A DNA stretch of 64,000 nucleotides from Cannabis sativa (Eukaryota > Streptophyta > Magnoliopsida > Rosales > Cannabaceae). This document shows, in pieces, positions 1-11,769 of this stretch. The translations under genes and the position numbers were made by a program. Location: contig NC_083609.1 in NCBI RefSeq assembly GCF_029168945.1, positions 25,479,501 through 25,543,500 on the forward strand. Reading direction: 5' to 3'. Under the pieces are notes generated by a model. The model ran no database searches. It saw only the letters and a program-made list of their open reading frames with translations, and was not told the DNA's origin. How positions within the stretch are numbered: the first letter of the stretch is position 1; every line of letters starts with the position of its first letter.

Positions 1-2222
1 TCCTACTTGTATGGGCAAATCTGACTTAGAATTTGTATTAGTAGTGGTGGTCCAAGATAGAATTACTCATTATATTTGGTATAAATTTAAGTCTTTGACT
101 TTAATTTTAGATTCCAAATAGAAATTTTCTGATATTTCTAATTCCAGAATACAATACAATTACACTTTCTCAAGTGTTTAATATCCATCTTCTATTAATG
201 GATTAAAACTGTATGGAATATGAGTTAGGTATTCTGTGACCAAGATCCACTTGCAGTATTCTAAAAACTCTTTGATGTAACTAAAACTATGTCATCAAAA
301 GACATTACATTTTTTTTTAATCTATGGCATTTGTATCTTGTTCATAGTGGATTTGACAAGATCAATCTCTGCAAAGAGTTAATATGCCTATATCCAGTGA
401 AAGTAAGTTCATCTCATTCGCAGATGGATGCACATTCAGAGGTGGATATGAGTTTTTCGTTGTATTCTTAAAACGATAACTCTAGATTATACCTTATGCA
501 AAGAAATTTGAAATGTTTATAAAATTTCATTAATTTCTAGCAATGGTTAATACCATTAAGGTAAGTGGTTAAAGATCTTGCGAACTGATAGGGGTGGAGA
601 AATAGTTAGTAGATATGCAGTTCAAAAATCATTAAACTGTTTTTTGAATTATATCCAAACTTACCTCCCCAGAAATTTCGAGTTGCATATTGATGATTAG
701 TTACTAGTCGTTGCCTAAATCCTTCTATGGTAATACAATTTCAGAATGATGTAATCGTTGGATACTTAATGTAAATCATTACTAGATTCATGGATGACCT
801 AATCAAAATCTTAAGAAAAGCTAGAACTGTTAACCATGGTTTGTTAGTTTTTCTAAGTGATTAGGGGTGGACCATCCCATTGTCAATAGATAAGAAAGTG
901 TTTGTTCAAACAAATACTACTTTTCTAAGAAAATGACTAAGTCTGAAAAACAAGTAGCAAATAAAGGAGATATTTAATTCTTGATTCCAAAAAGTGTTCT
1001 ATCATCTTATTTGACATATGATGATCCCACTGCCTCTGTTGTCTTGTCACAACCAAAGAGGTTAATACCATTTAGTTTTCTTCGACATAATTCACGGTAC
1101 CTTGTCGTAGTGGGAGAGTTTCTAGGAACTCACCTTCTTATGACTTGGGAGACACTAGTGATTCAAATCCATTGTGAGTTTAAACAAGTAATGGATTGTC
1201 AAGATAAGAAACTAAGAAGAAAGCCAATAGAACTATGGTTTAATCCATTCACATGGAGTAACATTAAGTTTTCTATTACAAGGACATAAAAAGAAATTTA
1301 CGTTTATAAGTCTATTCAATGGACTTAACAAAACTTCCTGTTCCTAGTATTATAGGTTTGAGTTTATCTAAACCTATGGCTTGTGGTATACCTGGTAATT
1401 ACTTACTCTAATGCAAGCAACTTACTTTAGTAAGATGCTGAAGCATTTTCTTTCTAATGGCAATCTATAGAAGCTTCACAACTTCTTAGGTATAGATTTT
1501 ATCTAAGGAAAAGTCTTAACTATTCCAGAAAAGATAAAGCCATGAAAGAATTTCTTATATCAACAGTGAGAGGTCTTAGATATGCTTTTGTATGCCTTAG
1601 ACCAGACACCTGCTATTGAGTGGGAGTAATGAGTAGGTATCAGATTAATCCAGAAGAAGAACATTGGAACACAATCAAGTAAATCCTAAGATTAAGAAGA
1701 GGAACTATATGTTAGTCAATAAGAGTGTGTTTAAAACTCTTAGACTACACCATATTAGATTTCGAAATTTGCCTTTGTGCTAGTAAATCTTTCTGATAAG
1801 ATGGTGGTTACTCTGGGGGTGGAATAGTGATTTTGGAGAAGTGTAAAAACCTATCTGAAGTCTCTAGGTCTACCAGAGAGAGACTGAATGTTAGAGCTGC
1901 AGGAAAAGTACTTATTCAGTCTAAGGAAAGTTCTATACATCTTTGGCACCATTCCAAATTGCCTTAAACTACTAGTGTTAATTTCCTGATTAACCAAAAG
2001 TAGTTGCCAAAGATATAGAATCCAGTATCCCAAGAGAGTAGACATATAGAGAGGAATTTCACATTATCAATGATTTTGTGATTAAAGGAAGAGTAATAGT
2101 GGAGAAAAGGTTGTGGTTAATTCAACCTTTCAGATCCTATTACGAGGAGTTTACTACTACTACACTTGATTTGTATATCAAGGTGTTGAGATTATTTGAA
2201 ACACACTTTTTGTTTTATATTA
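1..2222 (+). pseudogene. Ty1/copia pol relic, 3' half (family C, copy a)
   Basis: This is the decayed 3' part of a copia polyprotein whose 5' part lies left of the window. Short stretches still read like copia pol across shifting frames and stops: an integrase-like segment near 560-620 (LRTDRGGE), an RT/RNase H segment near 1540-1850 that resembles the family's SRYQINP-type motif, and a pol-tail-like segment near 2040-2130. The same sequence recurs inverted at 14297-16409, which shows that it belongs to a repeat family and is not host coding DNA. No frame stays open for more than about 100 codons, so no product is expected. The domain assignment comes from reading motifs by eye and is moderate; membership of family C is firm. 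Confidence 0.7.
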
Positions 2223-2237
2223 GTGCAAGTGGGAGTT
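2223..2237 (+). other. Polypurine tract of copia copy a
   Basis: A purine-rich run (GCAAGTGGGAGTT) lies directly before the LTR start TGTTGGG. This is where plus-strand DNA synthesis is primed in LTR retrotransposons. The same tract adjoins the left LTR of copy b at 14284-14298 in reverse orientation, which fixes both the LTR boundary and the element's orientation. Confidence 0.75.
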
Positions 2238-4127
2238 TGTTGGGTTTTATGCCCTAAATAAAACTCATTTCAATATAATCAGATTTACTTATTAATATAG
2301 ATCAGAAATAACATTTATTGTTGCATGGTTCACATGATTTATTTCATGATTATATGTACATAATGTATAAATTCATCTGAAACCCTTTTCACATACTTGA
2401 TCCTGTTTATTGTGCCGTCAACACATTGGAAAGTAAACATGACTATGTGAATAAAGTTTCCTAGATTTATCAGACATAGGGTTTTACTGATATGATAATC
2501 TACAACAGAGTTTACTTGCATTTGGAGAAATGCTATGTTCTTTCCAGAGCATTGGTTAAAGTAAAGCTTGAGTTGGATGCATGGAGTATGCATCGGAAGG
2601 GACCGATATTGAACTTTGACTTAGATTTATTAAACTTACCGTAATATCTATTCAAGTCAATATCGCCTAGTTGATCCTAGATCAAATGATCTTAATCCTG
2701 ATATGATTAGACTCAATCTTGAAAGGCTATTCGTGTTCTTTGATTTGTTAGTTAAGCCTACTTTTAGGTCAGGGTGATACGTACATTTTGGGAACACGGT
2801 AGTGCGATTGAGTGGGAGCGCTAGCATAAACATGGAATCTATAGCTTCTATCTGGCGAATAGTAAGCAAAGGATGATCTCCTTCGAGCTTGACCAAACGA
2901 ACATAAATGGTGGAGTACTCATTTCACATAAGCTGAAATATCATTTATACGGGGTCAAGTGTTTTAAGGATAAAATACATTGTAGGGTGTAACGGTAATC
3001 TAATCCCTTTACAGTGTAGATCATTCATATAGAGGATCATTGATCACATTACGATTATAACAATGGATAACTAATGATGTGTCTATATGGTGGAACATAT
3101 AGAGCATTCTATATACTGAGAGTGCAATTCTAAGTTCTATGCATGGATTCAACGAAGAATTAATAAGTTAGTGAATTTTAGTAATAAATTCTTGATCTAC
3201 TTATTGGAAGCTCGGTTATATAGACCCATGGTCCCCGCACTAGTTGAGATAATATTGCTTGTAAGACTCGTGTAATTGGTTTTGATTAATCAATTATAAT
3301 TCTCAAATTAGACTATGTCTATTTGTGAATTTTTCACTAAGTAAGGGCGAAATTGTATAGAAAGAGTTTTAGGGGCATATTTGTTAATTATGATACTTTG
3401 TATGGTTCAATTAATAAATATGATAAATGACAATATTATTTAATAATTATTTATAGTTATTAAGTAGTTAGAATTGGCATTTAAATGGTTGAATTAGGAA
3501 ATTGGCATTTTTGAGAAAATCAGATACAAAAGGTGTTAAAATTGCAAAATTACAAAAAGCAAGGTCCAATCCATTAAAGCTATGGCCGGCCACCTATTGT
3601 AGGTTTGTAAGTTGATTTTTTCATTATTTTAATGCCATATAATTCAAATCTAACCCTAGTGGAATGCTATAAATAGATAGTGAAGGCTTCAGGAAAATTA
3701 GACTTTTCTTCTGACACTTTCTGAATCAGAAAAACTGAGCCTTCTCTCTCCCTATCTTTAGCTACCACTTCTTCTTTCTCTTCCTTTGAATTTCGAACTA
3801 CCTTAGTGTATGAGTAGTGCCCACACACATCAAGTGATACCTCAATCATAGTGAGGAAGATCGTGAAGAAACATCATCAGCAAAGGAGTTTCAGCATCAA
3901 AGATTCAGAGAAAGAGATCCAGGTTCAGATATTGATAATGCTCTGCTACAGAAAGGAATCAAGGGCTAGATATCTGAACGGAAGGAGTCATATTATTCCG
4001 CTGCACCCAATGTAAGATTTCTTAAACTTTATATGTGTTTATTTCATCGTTTTAGAAAGTTCTTATTTAGGATGTTAATAAACATACTTGTGAGTAGATC
4101 TAAGATCCTGGTAAAATAATTCCAACA
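2238..4127 (+). repeat. 3' LTR of copia family C, copy a
   Basis: The 1890-bp LTR starts TGTTGGGTTTTATGCCC and ends TTCCAACA, so it has TG...CA ends with short inverted TGTTGG/CCAACA termini. Homologous LTRs lie at 12757-14283, 20285-22200, 24181-26091 and 37822-40090. Downstream, the frame of a different copia element opens at once at 4128, so this element inserted into that one. The upstream flank and the 5' LTR are outside the window, so the target-site duplication cannot be checked. Confidence 0.9.
3667..3676 (+). promoter_or_regulatory. TATA box in LTR of copy a
   Basis: CTATAAATAG lies about 1.43 kb into the LTR, just upstream of the segment that would begin the transcript. Equivalent boxes occur in copy c (24621-24630, - strand) and copy d (CTATAAAAGG near 39269), so it is a conserved feature of the family. 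I did not find an equivalent in copy b. Confidence 0.6.
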
Positions 4128-6425
4128 GAAAATCATTTCTCAAAGGAAAAGGGAAAGAAGCATGAAGCCAATCTAAGTGATGGCTATGAGAGTGGAGAAG
4201 TTTACATTACTGCAACTAAATTCAAAGAAGAATGGATTTTAGATTCAGGATGCACTTTTCACATGACTAATAATAGATCTTTACTTTCTGATTTCAGGGA
4301 ATCTAAAGGAGGGAAGGTCATCTTAGGCAACAACCAAACATGCCATATTGAAGGCTCAGGTAATGCGAGCTTTAAAATGTATGATGGTATTGTAAGAACT
4401 CTTACAGGTGTAAGATTTGTGCCTAACTTAGCTAGAAATTTAATTTCTATAAGTATGCTAGATGACCTTGGTGTTGTGAGTAAGATTGAGACAGGTACCA
4501 TGAAACTAAGCAAAGGTTCAATGACCATAATGAAAGGCTACAAGGAAGGAGGTTTATACTACCTAAAGGGAGAACCAATTTCACATTGTCACAACACAAC
4601 AGAAACTCTTGAAGATTCTAAGGCAATCTTATGGCATTAAAGACTTAGGCACATGAGTGAGAAAGGTTTGCAAATTATGAGTGAACAAAATCTTTTATGC
4701 AAGGATAAAGTAAGTAAAGTTGATTTTTGTGAGCATTGCACATTGGGTAAGCATCATAGGCTTAAATTTAAAATTGGGACACATAATTCTAAAGAAAGTT
4801 TAGAATATATACATGCTGATTTATGGGGTCCAGAAAATACAGCTACTCATGGGGGGAGTAGTTATTTTCTATCCATTGTAGATGACTACTCTAGGAAAGT
4901 ATGGGTTTTTCTTTTGAAACATAAAAATGATGCCTTTGCAAAATTTCAAGAATGGAAAATTTCAATAGAAAATTTAACTAACAAAAGAGTTAAGACTCTT
5001 AGGACCGATAACGGTCTAGAGTTCTTCAACGATTTGTTTAACATGTATTGCAGGAATAATGACATCTAAAGGCATAGGACTATAAAGTTAAACCCACAAC
5101 AAAGCGGACTAGCTAAGAGGATGAACAAGACTATTTTAAATAAAGCCAAGTGCATGCTATTCCAAGCAGGGTTAGCTATGGGATTTTGGGGAGAAGCAGT
5201 ACTCACAGCAGCTTATTTGATAAATCGAAGTCCATCAAGTGCTGTGGAGTTAAAAACCCCTGAAGAGCGATGATCTGGCAAACCACCAGATTTATTCCAC
5301 TTAAAAGTTTTTGGGTGTGCAGCATATGCACACCAAGGAGATGGAAAGTTAGAGCCAAGAGTTCTAAAGTGTGTATTTTTGGGATATTCAGAAGGAACAA
5401 AAGGGTATAGACTTTGGGTAAGAGAAAAAGGATTTAAAACTATTAATAGTAGAGATGTAATATTTGATGAAAATATTTTTCCATGCATTGCTACTAACCC
5501 AAATGTTTTAGGTTCTTGCCCTAGTACTAACCATGCAGGTAACTCAATCAACGTTGATTTAAGACCTACTACTCCAAGTGATGAACAAGGAGAGAACACT
5601 GTTCAGGTGGAACAGGGAGAAGACACTGTTCAGGTGGAACAGGGAGAAAGCACTATTCAAGTGGAACATGGAGAAAATACTGTTCAGGTGGAACAGGGAG
5701 AGAACATCGTTCATGTGGAAAAAGGAAACCTAAGGGAAAGTCAAGCAGAGGAGTTGGAAGACTACCAGTTGACTAGAGACAAAGTTAAAAGAGCACCTAG
5801 ACAGGATCCTAAGTATAGCTTCAACATTTGGAATGAAGACATTGCCTATGCACTGTTAAGTGCTTTGCAAGGACAGAAGAACAAACCAGAAAGTTGTGGA
5901 GAAGCTATGAAGAGCAAAAATTCTAAGAAGTGGAACTGTGCTATGGATGAAGAGACAGACTCTTTGAGTAAAGAGAAGACTTGGGTTTGTGTTCCAAAAC
6001 CCAAGAGAAAGAGTGCTGTGAAACATATGTGGCCCTTTAGACATAAAGAAAAATGCAGTAAGAGAAATAAAGAGTTGGAGGATATGAGTAAGATCCTCAA
6101 CTCTAATGGGATTGATTCAAAGATGTATTTCATGTTGAGTACCATACCAGATATAACATATACTATAGTTGCTGTTAGCAAGTATATGGTATTGACTGGG
6201 AAGATACATTGGTTGATTATAATATTGATTTTAAGGTACTTAAAGAAGACAACATGCACTATACTTGCGTTTAGAAAGTCACAAAACCAAATGGAAGGGT
6301 TTTGTGACTTGATCTATGCAAGAGAGAAGAATAAGGTGACACAAGGAGGTGTCACAAACATGACCAAGGTGTTTATCCTAGCTAAGTTCAAACTGAACTT
6401 GCTAGGGATAAACAAATGGACCTGA
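4128..6425 (+). pseudogene. Broken Ty1/copia gag-pol (protease, integrase, RNase H remnants; RT core missing)
   Basis: The frame is open from the first base after the inserted LTR. It gives a protease with the WILDSGC catalytic motif (Asp codon 4242-4244). A TAA at 4638-4640 interrupts the start of the integrase zinc finger. The integrase core follows at 4653-5069 with DLWGP and TDNG, then a stop. Near 5120 the expected glutamate of the third catalytic motif reads as lysine (AKRMN). Another stop falls near 5271. From 5379 a 348-codon frame covers the integrase tail and linker, then KTWVCVPKP at the start of RT, and jumps near 6060 into RNase H-proximal sequence (ILRYLKK). The RT active-site block is absent, so this is an internally deleted, non-functional copy. 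The lineage looks Tork/TNT1-like, which is tentative. Confidence 0.85.
5589..5723 (+). repeat. 27-bp minisatellite, five in-frame copies
   Basis: Five tandem units of 27 bp encode variants of GENTVQVEQ in the linker between integrase and RT. The repeat stays in frame, gives an acidic, glutamine-rich stretch, and has only a few substitutions per unit. It probably arose by replication slippage in a spacer that tolerates length change. Confidence 0.9.
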
Positions 6426-6497
6426 CCCTTGGGGTCATTCAAGCCCTCATAGCATCATCAACTATCCTTGGGTAAATAAGAGAATCTGGGTGGAATT
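6426..6497 (+). other. Copia 3' untranslated end and polypurine tract
   Basis: Short non-coding stretch between the last open frame and the LTR. It ends in the purine-rich AGAATCTGGGTGGAA immediately before TGTTGTTACAG, which fits a polypurine tract. Confidence 0.55.
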
Positions 6498-8159
6498 TGT
6501 TGTTACAGATTAACTTATTTACCCTTAAGTTGAATAACACCACTCACAGGGTTTGACAAATATACCCTTACATCACAAATATCAAGATTAAAGAACATAA
6601 AGACAGTTACAAAGACAGTTACAACTGAAACAGTTACAAATATTACTCTAGGGCTCTGCCCTAGATCAGAATCACAGATCAGTATAAAAGGAGGTGCTTT
6701 TCTCAGATACAACAAGCAATAATATACAGAGCAAAAAGAGATACAAGCAGTAATAAACACAGAGCCAGTAGAGAACAACAACAGAGAAAAAGAGAGCCTT
6801 TTTGCTGTGAGTTGTCATCTCCATGTGACCTCCTCCTAGAGATGTTCATGTAAAAGAAAAGAGAGCTTTTGTTAGCATCCAAAGAGAGAAAAACAGAGAG
6901 AAATACAAACAGTTGTAAATCAAAAGTGTAACCTTTGTTTGATGATTAGTGGAATCAAGCTGAGGGCTTGACGGAGAAGTAGCCGGTTGTTTTGGGCGAA
7001 CTCTGAGATCAAATTTGATGTCTCCATCTTTACCATTTCTGTTTGTATTTCTCATCCTAACCTCTATATTGTTTTATATTTGTATTTGTGTGTGTATTGA
7101 GTGTTCTTGCTATTTTTTGGGGTTGTCTTTTTTCGGTTTGGGTTTTGGTCGTGAGGTTGTGTTTTGGCCGTGAGGTTGTGACTTTTTTCTGGGTTCGGGT
7201 TTGAGTGAGTGGAGCCATGAGTGAGTGAGTTTTTTGGGTTGTTCTTGTCTCGGGTAGTAGCTGCAAAGAAAGGAAAGAAAATATTAGAATAACCCATAAA
7301 ACTCTTGCTGCCATTAGAATAGGAAAAAGAAAAGCTTGAAGAAAAATAGAACCTTTTAAGAACCATATTTCATTGCTGCCATTTAGAAGAGAACAAAGAA
7401 AATCTTAGAACCCTAACCCTAGAACTTAAGTGCGGCTGTAAAAGAAGAAAAGAAGAAAAAAAAACCATAGAAACCCTAACCCTAGTTTATTTGTGTAGCT
7501 GCTGCCTTGAGTGAAGAAGAATAGTAAAGAAATTATTTAGGAAACCCTAGCTGCCATTGAAATAGAAAAGGAATAAGCTTGGAAAATTTTTAGAACCCTA
7601 GGTATTTTCTTTGTGTGCTGAGAGAGAGGAAATATTTGAAAAAAGTTTGATTTTTGAAATAGAAGGGTGGCTGCCGAAGCTTTATTAGGGTTAGAAGAGA
7701 TCATTACCTTTTTTATTGAGTTCATATTAGGGTTATACATATGTTGGGCTGAAGCTTAGTGGGCCGAACCACTATTGTGAAGGAAGAGTCTTTGTGACTC
7801 TTGTTGATTGGAGAGAGAATCTTTGATTTTCTTTGGGCTGTTTGGTGTGATCCGAACCATTTATTGGTTCCATTGACATTGATATAAAGCTTGAATATAA
7901 AAAGCTTGATTCTTGTGCTTTGACCGAGTGATTGGAGAGAGAAGAGTCTTGGACTCTTTGTTGAATTGAAATCTTCTTGGGCTTATTCTCATATGGGCCG
8001 AACCCTTGTGGTTCATTTGATGTGAATGGGCTCCTTGTGATGTTTTGATAGTGGGCTGAAACAATAGGTTAAAATTGTTAAATTTAGAAAAATACCAATT
8101 TGCATATAATATTAATTTTGCTTCTTTAAGTGTGTTGGTTAGAACAATAATTTCCAACA
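6498..8159 (+). repeat. 3' LTR of the 4128-8159 copia element
   Basis: This LTR of about 1.66 kb runs from TGTTGTTACAG to TTTCCAACA. The start follows a polypurine tract. The end is placed where LINE coding similarity resumes at 8161. It contains a TATA box at 6683-6690 and several TGGGC motifs in its 3' third. It differs from the family C LTRs apart from the terminal bases. Its 5' partner is outside the window, so the right boundary rests on the CA end and the LINE junction. Open frames inside it (for example 7057-7366, - strand) show no recognised protein features. Confidence 0.7.
6683..6690 (+). promoter_or_regulatory. TATA box of copia LTR 6498-8159
   Basis: TATAAAAG lies about 185 bp into the LTR and is followed about 30 bp later by an A-rich, CAA-containing segment suitable for transcript starts. 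The position is normal for a copia U3. Confidence 0.6.
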
Positions 8160-9506
8160 GTTTTCTTTTTTCTCGAGGTGATATTCATTCAGTTAAGCTC
8201 ATATTGAGAATTTTTATATGATTTTTTTAAGACCTCGAGTTTGCAAGCTAAGTTAGTAAAACAACAGTTTATTGTTTTGGTATAAAATGAGAATGTTCAA
8301 CATACTTTAGATTGTTTGGGATATGTTAGAAGTTCTTTTCCTTTAAGATATCTTAGTATTCCAATTTTCTCAAAAAAATCTCTAAAGTAAAATGTGATAA
8401 TGTCATTGAGAAGAAGGTTAAGAATTTGGAGTACCAAAATATCTCTTATGTAGGTAGATGTGTGTTGATTAACTCGGTTCTTGTGGCAATTCACACTTAT
8501 TGGGCTCAAATAATGACCCTTCCTAAATATACATTAGGGAAAATTAATAGTATTTGTAGAAACTTCTCATGGGAAAGTAAGTCTGATTCTTCCTTATTAT
8601 GATTGTCTCTTGGTCTGATATCTCTCATTCTAAATCCCGTAGAAGTTTGGAATTTAGGAATATTGAGCATTGGAACTTTGCTGCTTTGGAAAGATATGTT
8701 AGATATATTGCTCAAAAGATAGATAATTTGTGGGTAAAGTAGATTACTTCGGTGTATATAAAAAGCCAAGATTGGTCCAATGCTCCACAAGGGGGGACTT
8801 GGTATTAGAAAAAAAAGTATAGAAGTGATGGACATGATTAAGAGGCACATTGGCTTTAAAGATTTTTCAGGCAAGGATTTTGAGATTTCCAAGCTTTTTG
8901 ATAGTATGTGGCCTCAGATTAATTCCCTTAGAGTTTGGAACTCTCTTATTTGGAACTGGTACAGTGATCCTAAACATAGACTCATTTGTTGGTTGGCTTA
9001 CTGGAAAAGGTTACAAACCCGAGATCATCTAATAAGATTTGACTGCATTCAAGTTATTGATACTTGTTTGCTGTATGATCTTAAACAAGAATATCTCACC
9101 GCCATTTATTTTTTTCTTTTGAATACAGTAAAGTCATAGGTAAACTGGTTTTTGATTGGGGTGGGCTTAATAATATGAAGTTGAAGCTAGAAGCATGTTT
9201 GAAATGGATTAAGAGATATAGACACTCAAAATTTTGTAGGGAAGTTTATATTGCAGTTGTTTACTTTGTAGTTTAGTATATATAGGAAGCAAGGAACATT
9301 GCTGTTTGGGATAGGAAAATCTATATTGTACATGCTATTATAAATAAAATTAAGAGAGCAATTTGTGATAGATTTTCTCATCGTGAAAAGGAAAAAATTA
9401 GATTTGAAGATAAATTGTGGTTTGGAAAGTTAAGAATACCTAACTAATCTGTACTTGTGTAATTGATTCTTGAGTAATAATAATTCTCCTATACAAAAAA
9501 AAAATT
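8160..9506 (+). pseudogene. LINE (L1-type) 3' relic with poly(A) tail
   Basis: Broken frames read like the C-terminal part of a plant L1 ORF2. Around 8165-8580 there is RT-thumb-like sequence (FSRGDIHSVK; LRYLSIPIF; VGRCVLINSV; IHTYWAQ). At 8780-9139 a 119-codon frame contains a zf-RVT-like block (KHRLICWLAYWKRLQTRDHL; CLLYDLKQE). A tail block with EARNIAVWDRK lies near 9280-9330. An A-rich run at 9496-9506 marks the 3' end. The 5' part is cut off by the copia insertion at 8159. There are several stops and frame changes, so it is not functional. Confidence 0.8.
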
Positions 9507-10018
9507 AAGTTTCTACACTTCATCTTAGTTATAACCAAAACATTTGATAGGTCTTCGGCACAAAAATTAAAATGAGATTTTGAGGTTGGTATTTTTATTT
9601 ATTTATTTTTAATATACAAAAATATAATGTCAAATAATTAAAATTAGATTTCTTAAAAAGAATTTTAGGCCTTTTTATTTTACGGCAATAATTTGAGGCC
9701 TTTGAGCCCATGCCCAAACTACCCACCTTCAAGCAAGGCCTGCCCCAATAAAAAAAAAAAAGAAATATCAACAAAGTACGTGTTGACCTCGCTTTTAGCT
9801 AACGATAATGAGTCAATTAAAGCGATTAGAAATAATTAAATAACAATAATTAATATATATATATATAAAGGAATGCACAAACTAAGATGATGTGGCATTC
9901 TAATAATCTTTTTTCCTATGTTATTTTTTTACATTTTCTAATCAACTTTGTTTATTTGATTCAATATTAGTGAGTTCTTTAGGAGAAGAAAAAATCCCAC
10001 ATGGTTTGAAAACTTTTG
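9507..10018. other. AT-rich spacer without recognisable gene
   Basis: About 510 bp of low-complexity AT-rich sequence with a short (TA)n run near 9852-9866. I see no coding frame, LTR or repeat boundary. Its last bases (TTTG) recur right of the Tat element at 33066-33069, so this was the insertion site of that element. Confidence 0.5.
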
Positions 10019-10767
10019 TGTTGACCGAGGTTTTTGGCAACCAATAAAATAATATAAAATTAGAGAACTGTAAGAAATTAAGATATGGATTTTTACGTGG
10101 TTGGGGCGTTAATGAGCCTTAGTCCACGAGTCTGTTGTATTTATGAGTGTATTAAATACAGAGAATATTCTTGGTGAGTATTTAATCTTCTTGCACTTAT
10201 GCAACCCAAAATTCTCGACCCCATTTAATGAGCTTTGAGGGGGTATTTATAGTGTTTTTGGTGGGGTGATTCCCAGGATTATTGTACATGTGTCTCTGTA
10301 AATATCCATAAAGTTGGGTATTCCCAATGAATATACCATGGGTAATGCATGGTCAAATCCCTAGGTACTGTAGGGCTTTTATGTGGAATGTCCTTATTGT
10401 CTTTTGACTGCCGTGACTCTTCGCAGTGTAGCCGTCAATAGACTTAAATGATCATTACTTCGTAGGTGCAGATTGGGGGTTGTGCTGTCAGACTTTATTG
10501 CGTGTAGCAGTCCCAACACGTTTCCTCCCATGCGGCATTAAATGCGAGATGACTGCTCAGCGGAAGCCTGACACCTCGCGGAGATGCTTTGATGTTTATT
10601 TAGGCCTCCGGGAGCATAGGGGGCTCCGGGTGCCTTCTCCGGGAAGCAAGTCCCGGATACTGCCTTACTTCATAAAGACTTAGCAAATAATTCAAATGTT
10701 AAGATCTTTTGGTCCACGTGTCCCTGTCCGGTTGGTCCACGTATATTGGGCAAAATCAGGGGCAACA
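10019..10767 (-). repeat. 3' LTR of the Tat element (left)
   Basis: 749 bp, the same length as the right LTR at 32316-33064, with the same ends. For a - strand element this is the 3' LTR. A - strand TATA box (ACTATAAATA, 10244-10253) is preserved. The open frame at 10480-10683 is present in both LTRs and reflects LTR copying; it is not evidence for a protein. Confidence 0.92.
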
Positions 10768-10776
10768 TTTACCACC

Positions 10777-10810
10777 AAGCCTTGTTTATTTGAAAAATAA
10801 AACAAGGCTT
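10777..10810. other. Strong hairpin beside the 3' LTR of the Tat element
   Basis: AAGCCTTGTTTAT and ATAAAACAAGGCTT form an inverted repeat with a short AT loop, ten bases inside the left LTR. It lies between the expected polypurine tract and the promoter of the antisense gene. On the genomic RNA it would sit near the 3' end. It could be a transcription- or RNA-level signal, or a chance inverted repeat. Confidence 0.6.
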
Positions 10811-11095
10811 GTTCAAGTGCCTCCGGTTGACTCCTCGGTTTCCTAGCACGTGCTTTGGGCGCGTGAAGGTGCATTTTATGATCACCATTAATGCAGTGAT
10901 TCACTTTTTGCAGGCGTCGATTCATTTCATGCCCATTGATTGATACGGCGCATTAATGATGTCAGATGGATACTCAAACGTTTCCACGGCCTTAATTACG
11001 AATTCATCCAACCGTTGATTCTTGGGAATTTGAATCGTGTGCCTCCCCAGCCGTTCGATTGGTAGGTAATTGCGCTTGTTCCTCATGCACTTTGG

Positions 11096-11107
11096 CCTAT
11101 AAAAGCC
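11096..11107 (+). promoter_or_regulatory. TATA box of the antisense gene
   Basis: CCTATAAAAGCC lies in otherwise open, moderately GC-rich sequence. A transcript would start about 30 bp downstream, followed by a leader to 11295, a predicted intron and the ATG at 11770. The orientation opposes gag-pol. The box plus the predicted splice sites suggest a separate transcription unit inside the retrotransposon. Confidence 0.6.
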
Positions 11108-11295
11108 ACCACCTTTCCTTCATTTGGTTACTTTCCTTTTTTCGCCAACTTTCTTCGAGTTTTCCAGAGAGAAAGAAATCCTCAGACCAGAAAACCTTCA
11201 AACACTTTACAGATTTCTTTGCTAACCTTTGCTCCTTACTGTCAGTCTATATTTCTTTGTTTGATCAACAGCAACCCCCAGTTCCAACACTTCAT

Positions 11296-11761
11296 GTAAG
11301 TTTCTCGCGTCCCTTACTTTACTGTTGTGTTCATGGCATGCTTTACTATTTACTTATTTTTCTGGGTTTAGTGTTTGAAGTTTCTGGGAATGTTTCACCC
11401 TGAGTTTTTACGTAATACGTCTAGATTTCCCTTCTCTAGTGTTAGGGTCACTCTTTTTACACATTATTGTTATTTTTTGTGAAGGCTCACTTCTTCTCTG
11501 TGTGTGATGGCCTTCAAGGGCATAGAGAAGACTTTGTCTTTCTCGATTTTCTGCCCTTCCTTTTTCCCTTTTCTTTTATGCGCACTGTCACTATCTGTGA
11601 GATGTTTGCACCCGACTATTGTCGAGGAAATCTTTCTAAGGTTTTCTTGTTGACAAATGTCCGGAGGGGGCCTCTTTCCAGCGGTTAGGGGACCCCCATT
11701 CCCTTATTTGATTTAGGGTTTGGTATGGGGCCTAATTGCTGGAATTTTAACTCTTTTTCAG
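11296..11761 (+). other. Predicted 5'-UTR intron of the antisense gene
   Basis: The donor TCAT|GTAAGT-like site at 11296 and the acceptor CTCTTTTTCAG ending at 11761, preceded by a pyrimidine-rich tract, define a 466-bp intron. It ends eight bases before the ATG at 11770. The interval is T-rich, as plant introns usually are. This is inferred from splice consensus only. Confidence 0.5.
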
Positions 11762-11769
11762 AATAAAAA

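Noticed and set aside
7057..7366. Overlapping - strand ORFs of 85 and 100 codons
   Set aside because: They lie in the U5-side of a copia LTR, are low-complexity (Thr/Lys-rich, hydrophobic start) and have no support.
10480..10683. 67-codon ORF, also present at 32777-32980
   Set aside because: Both lie in the two Tat LTRs; the second copy is a result of LTR duplication, and no protein features are visible.
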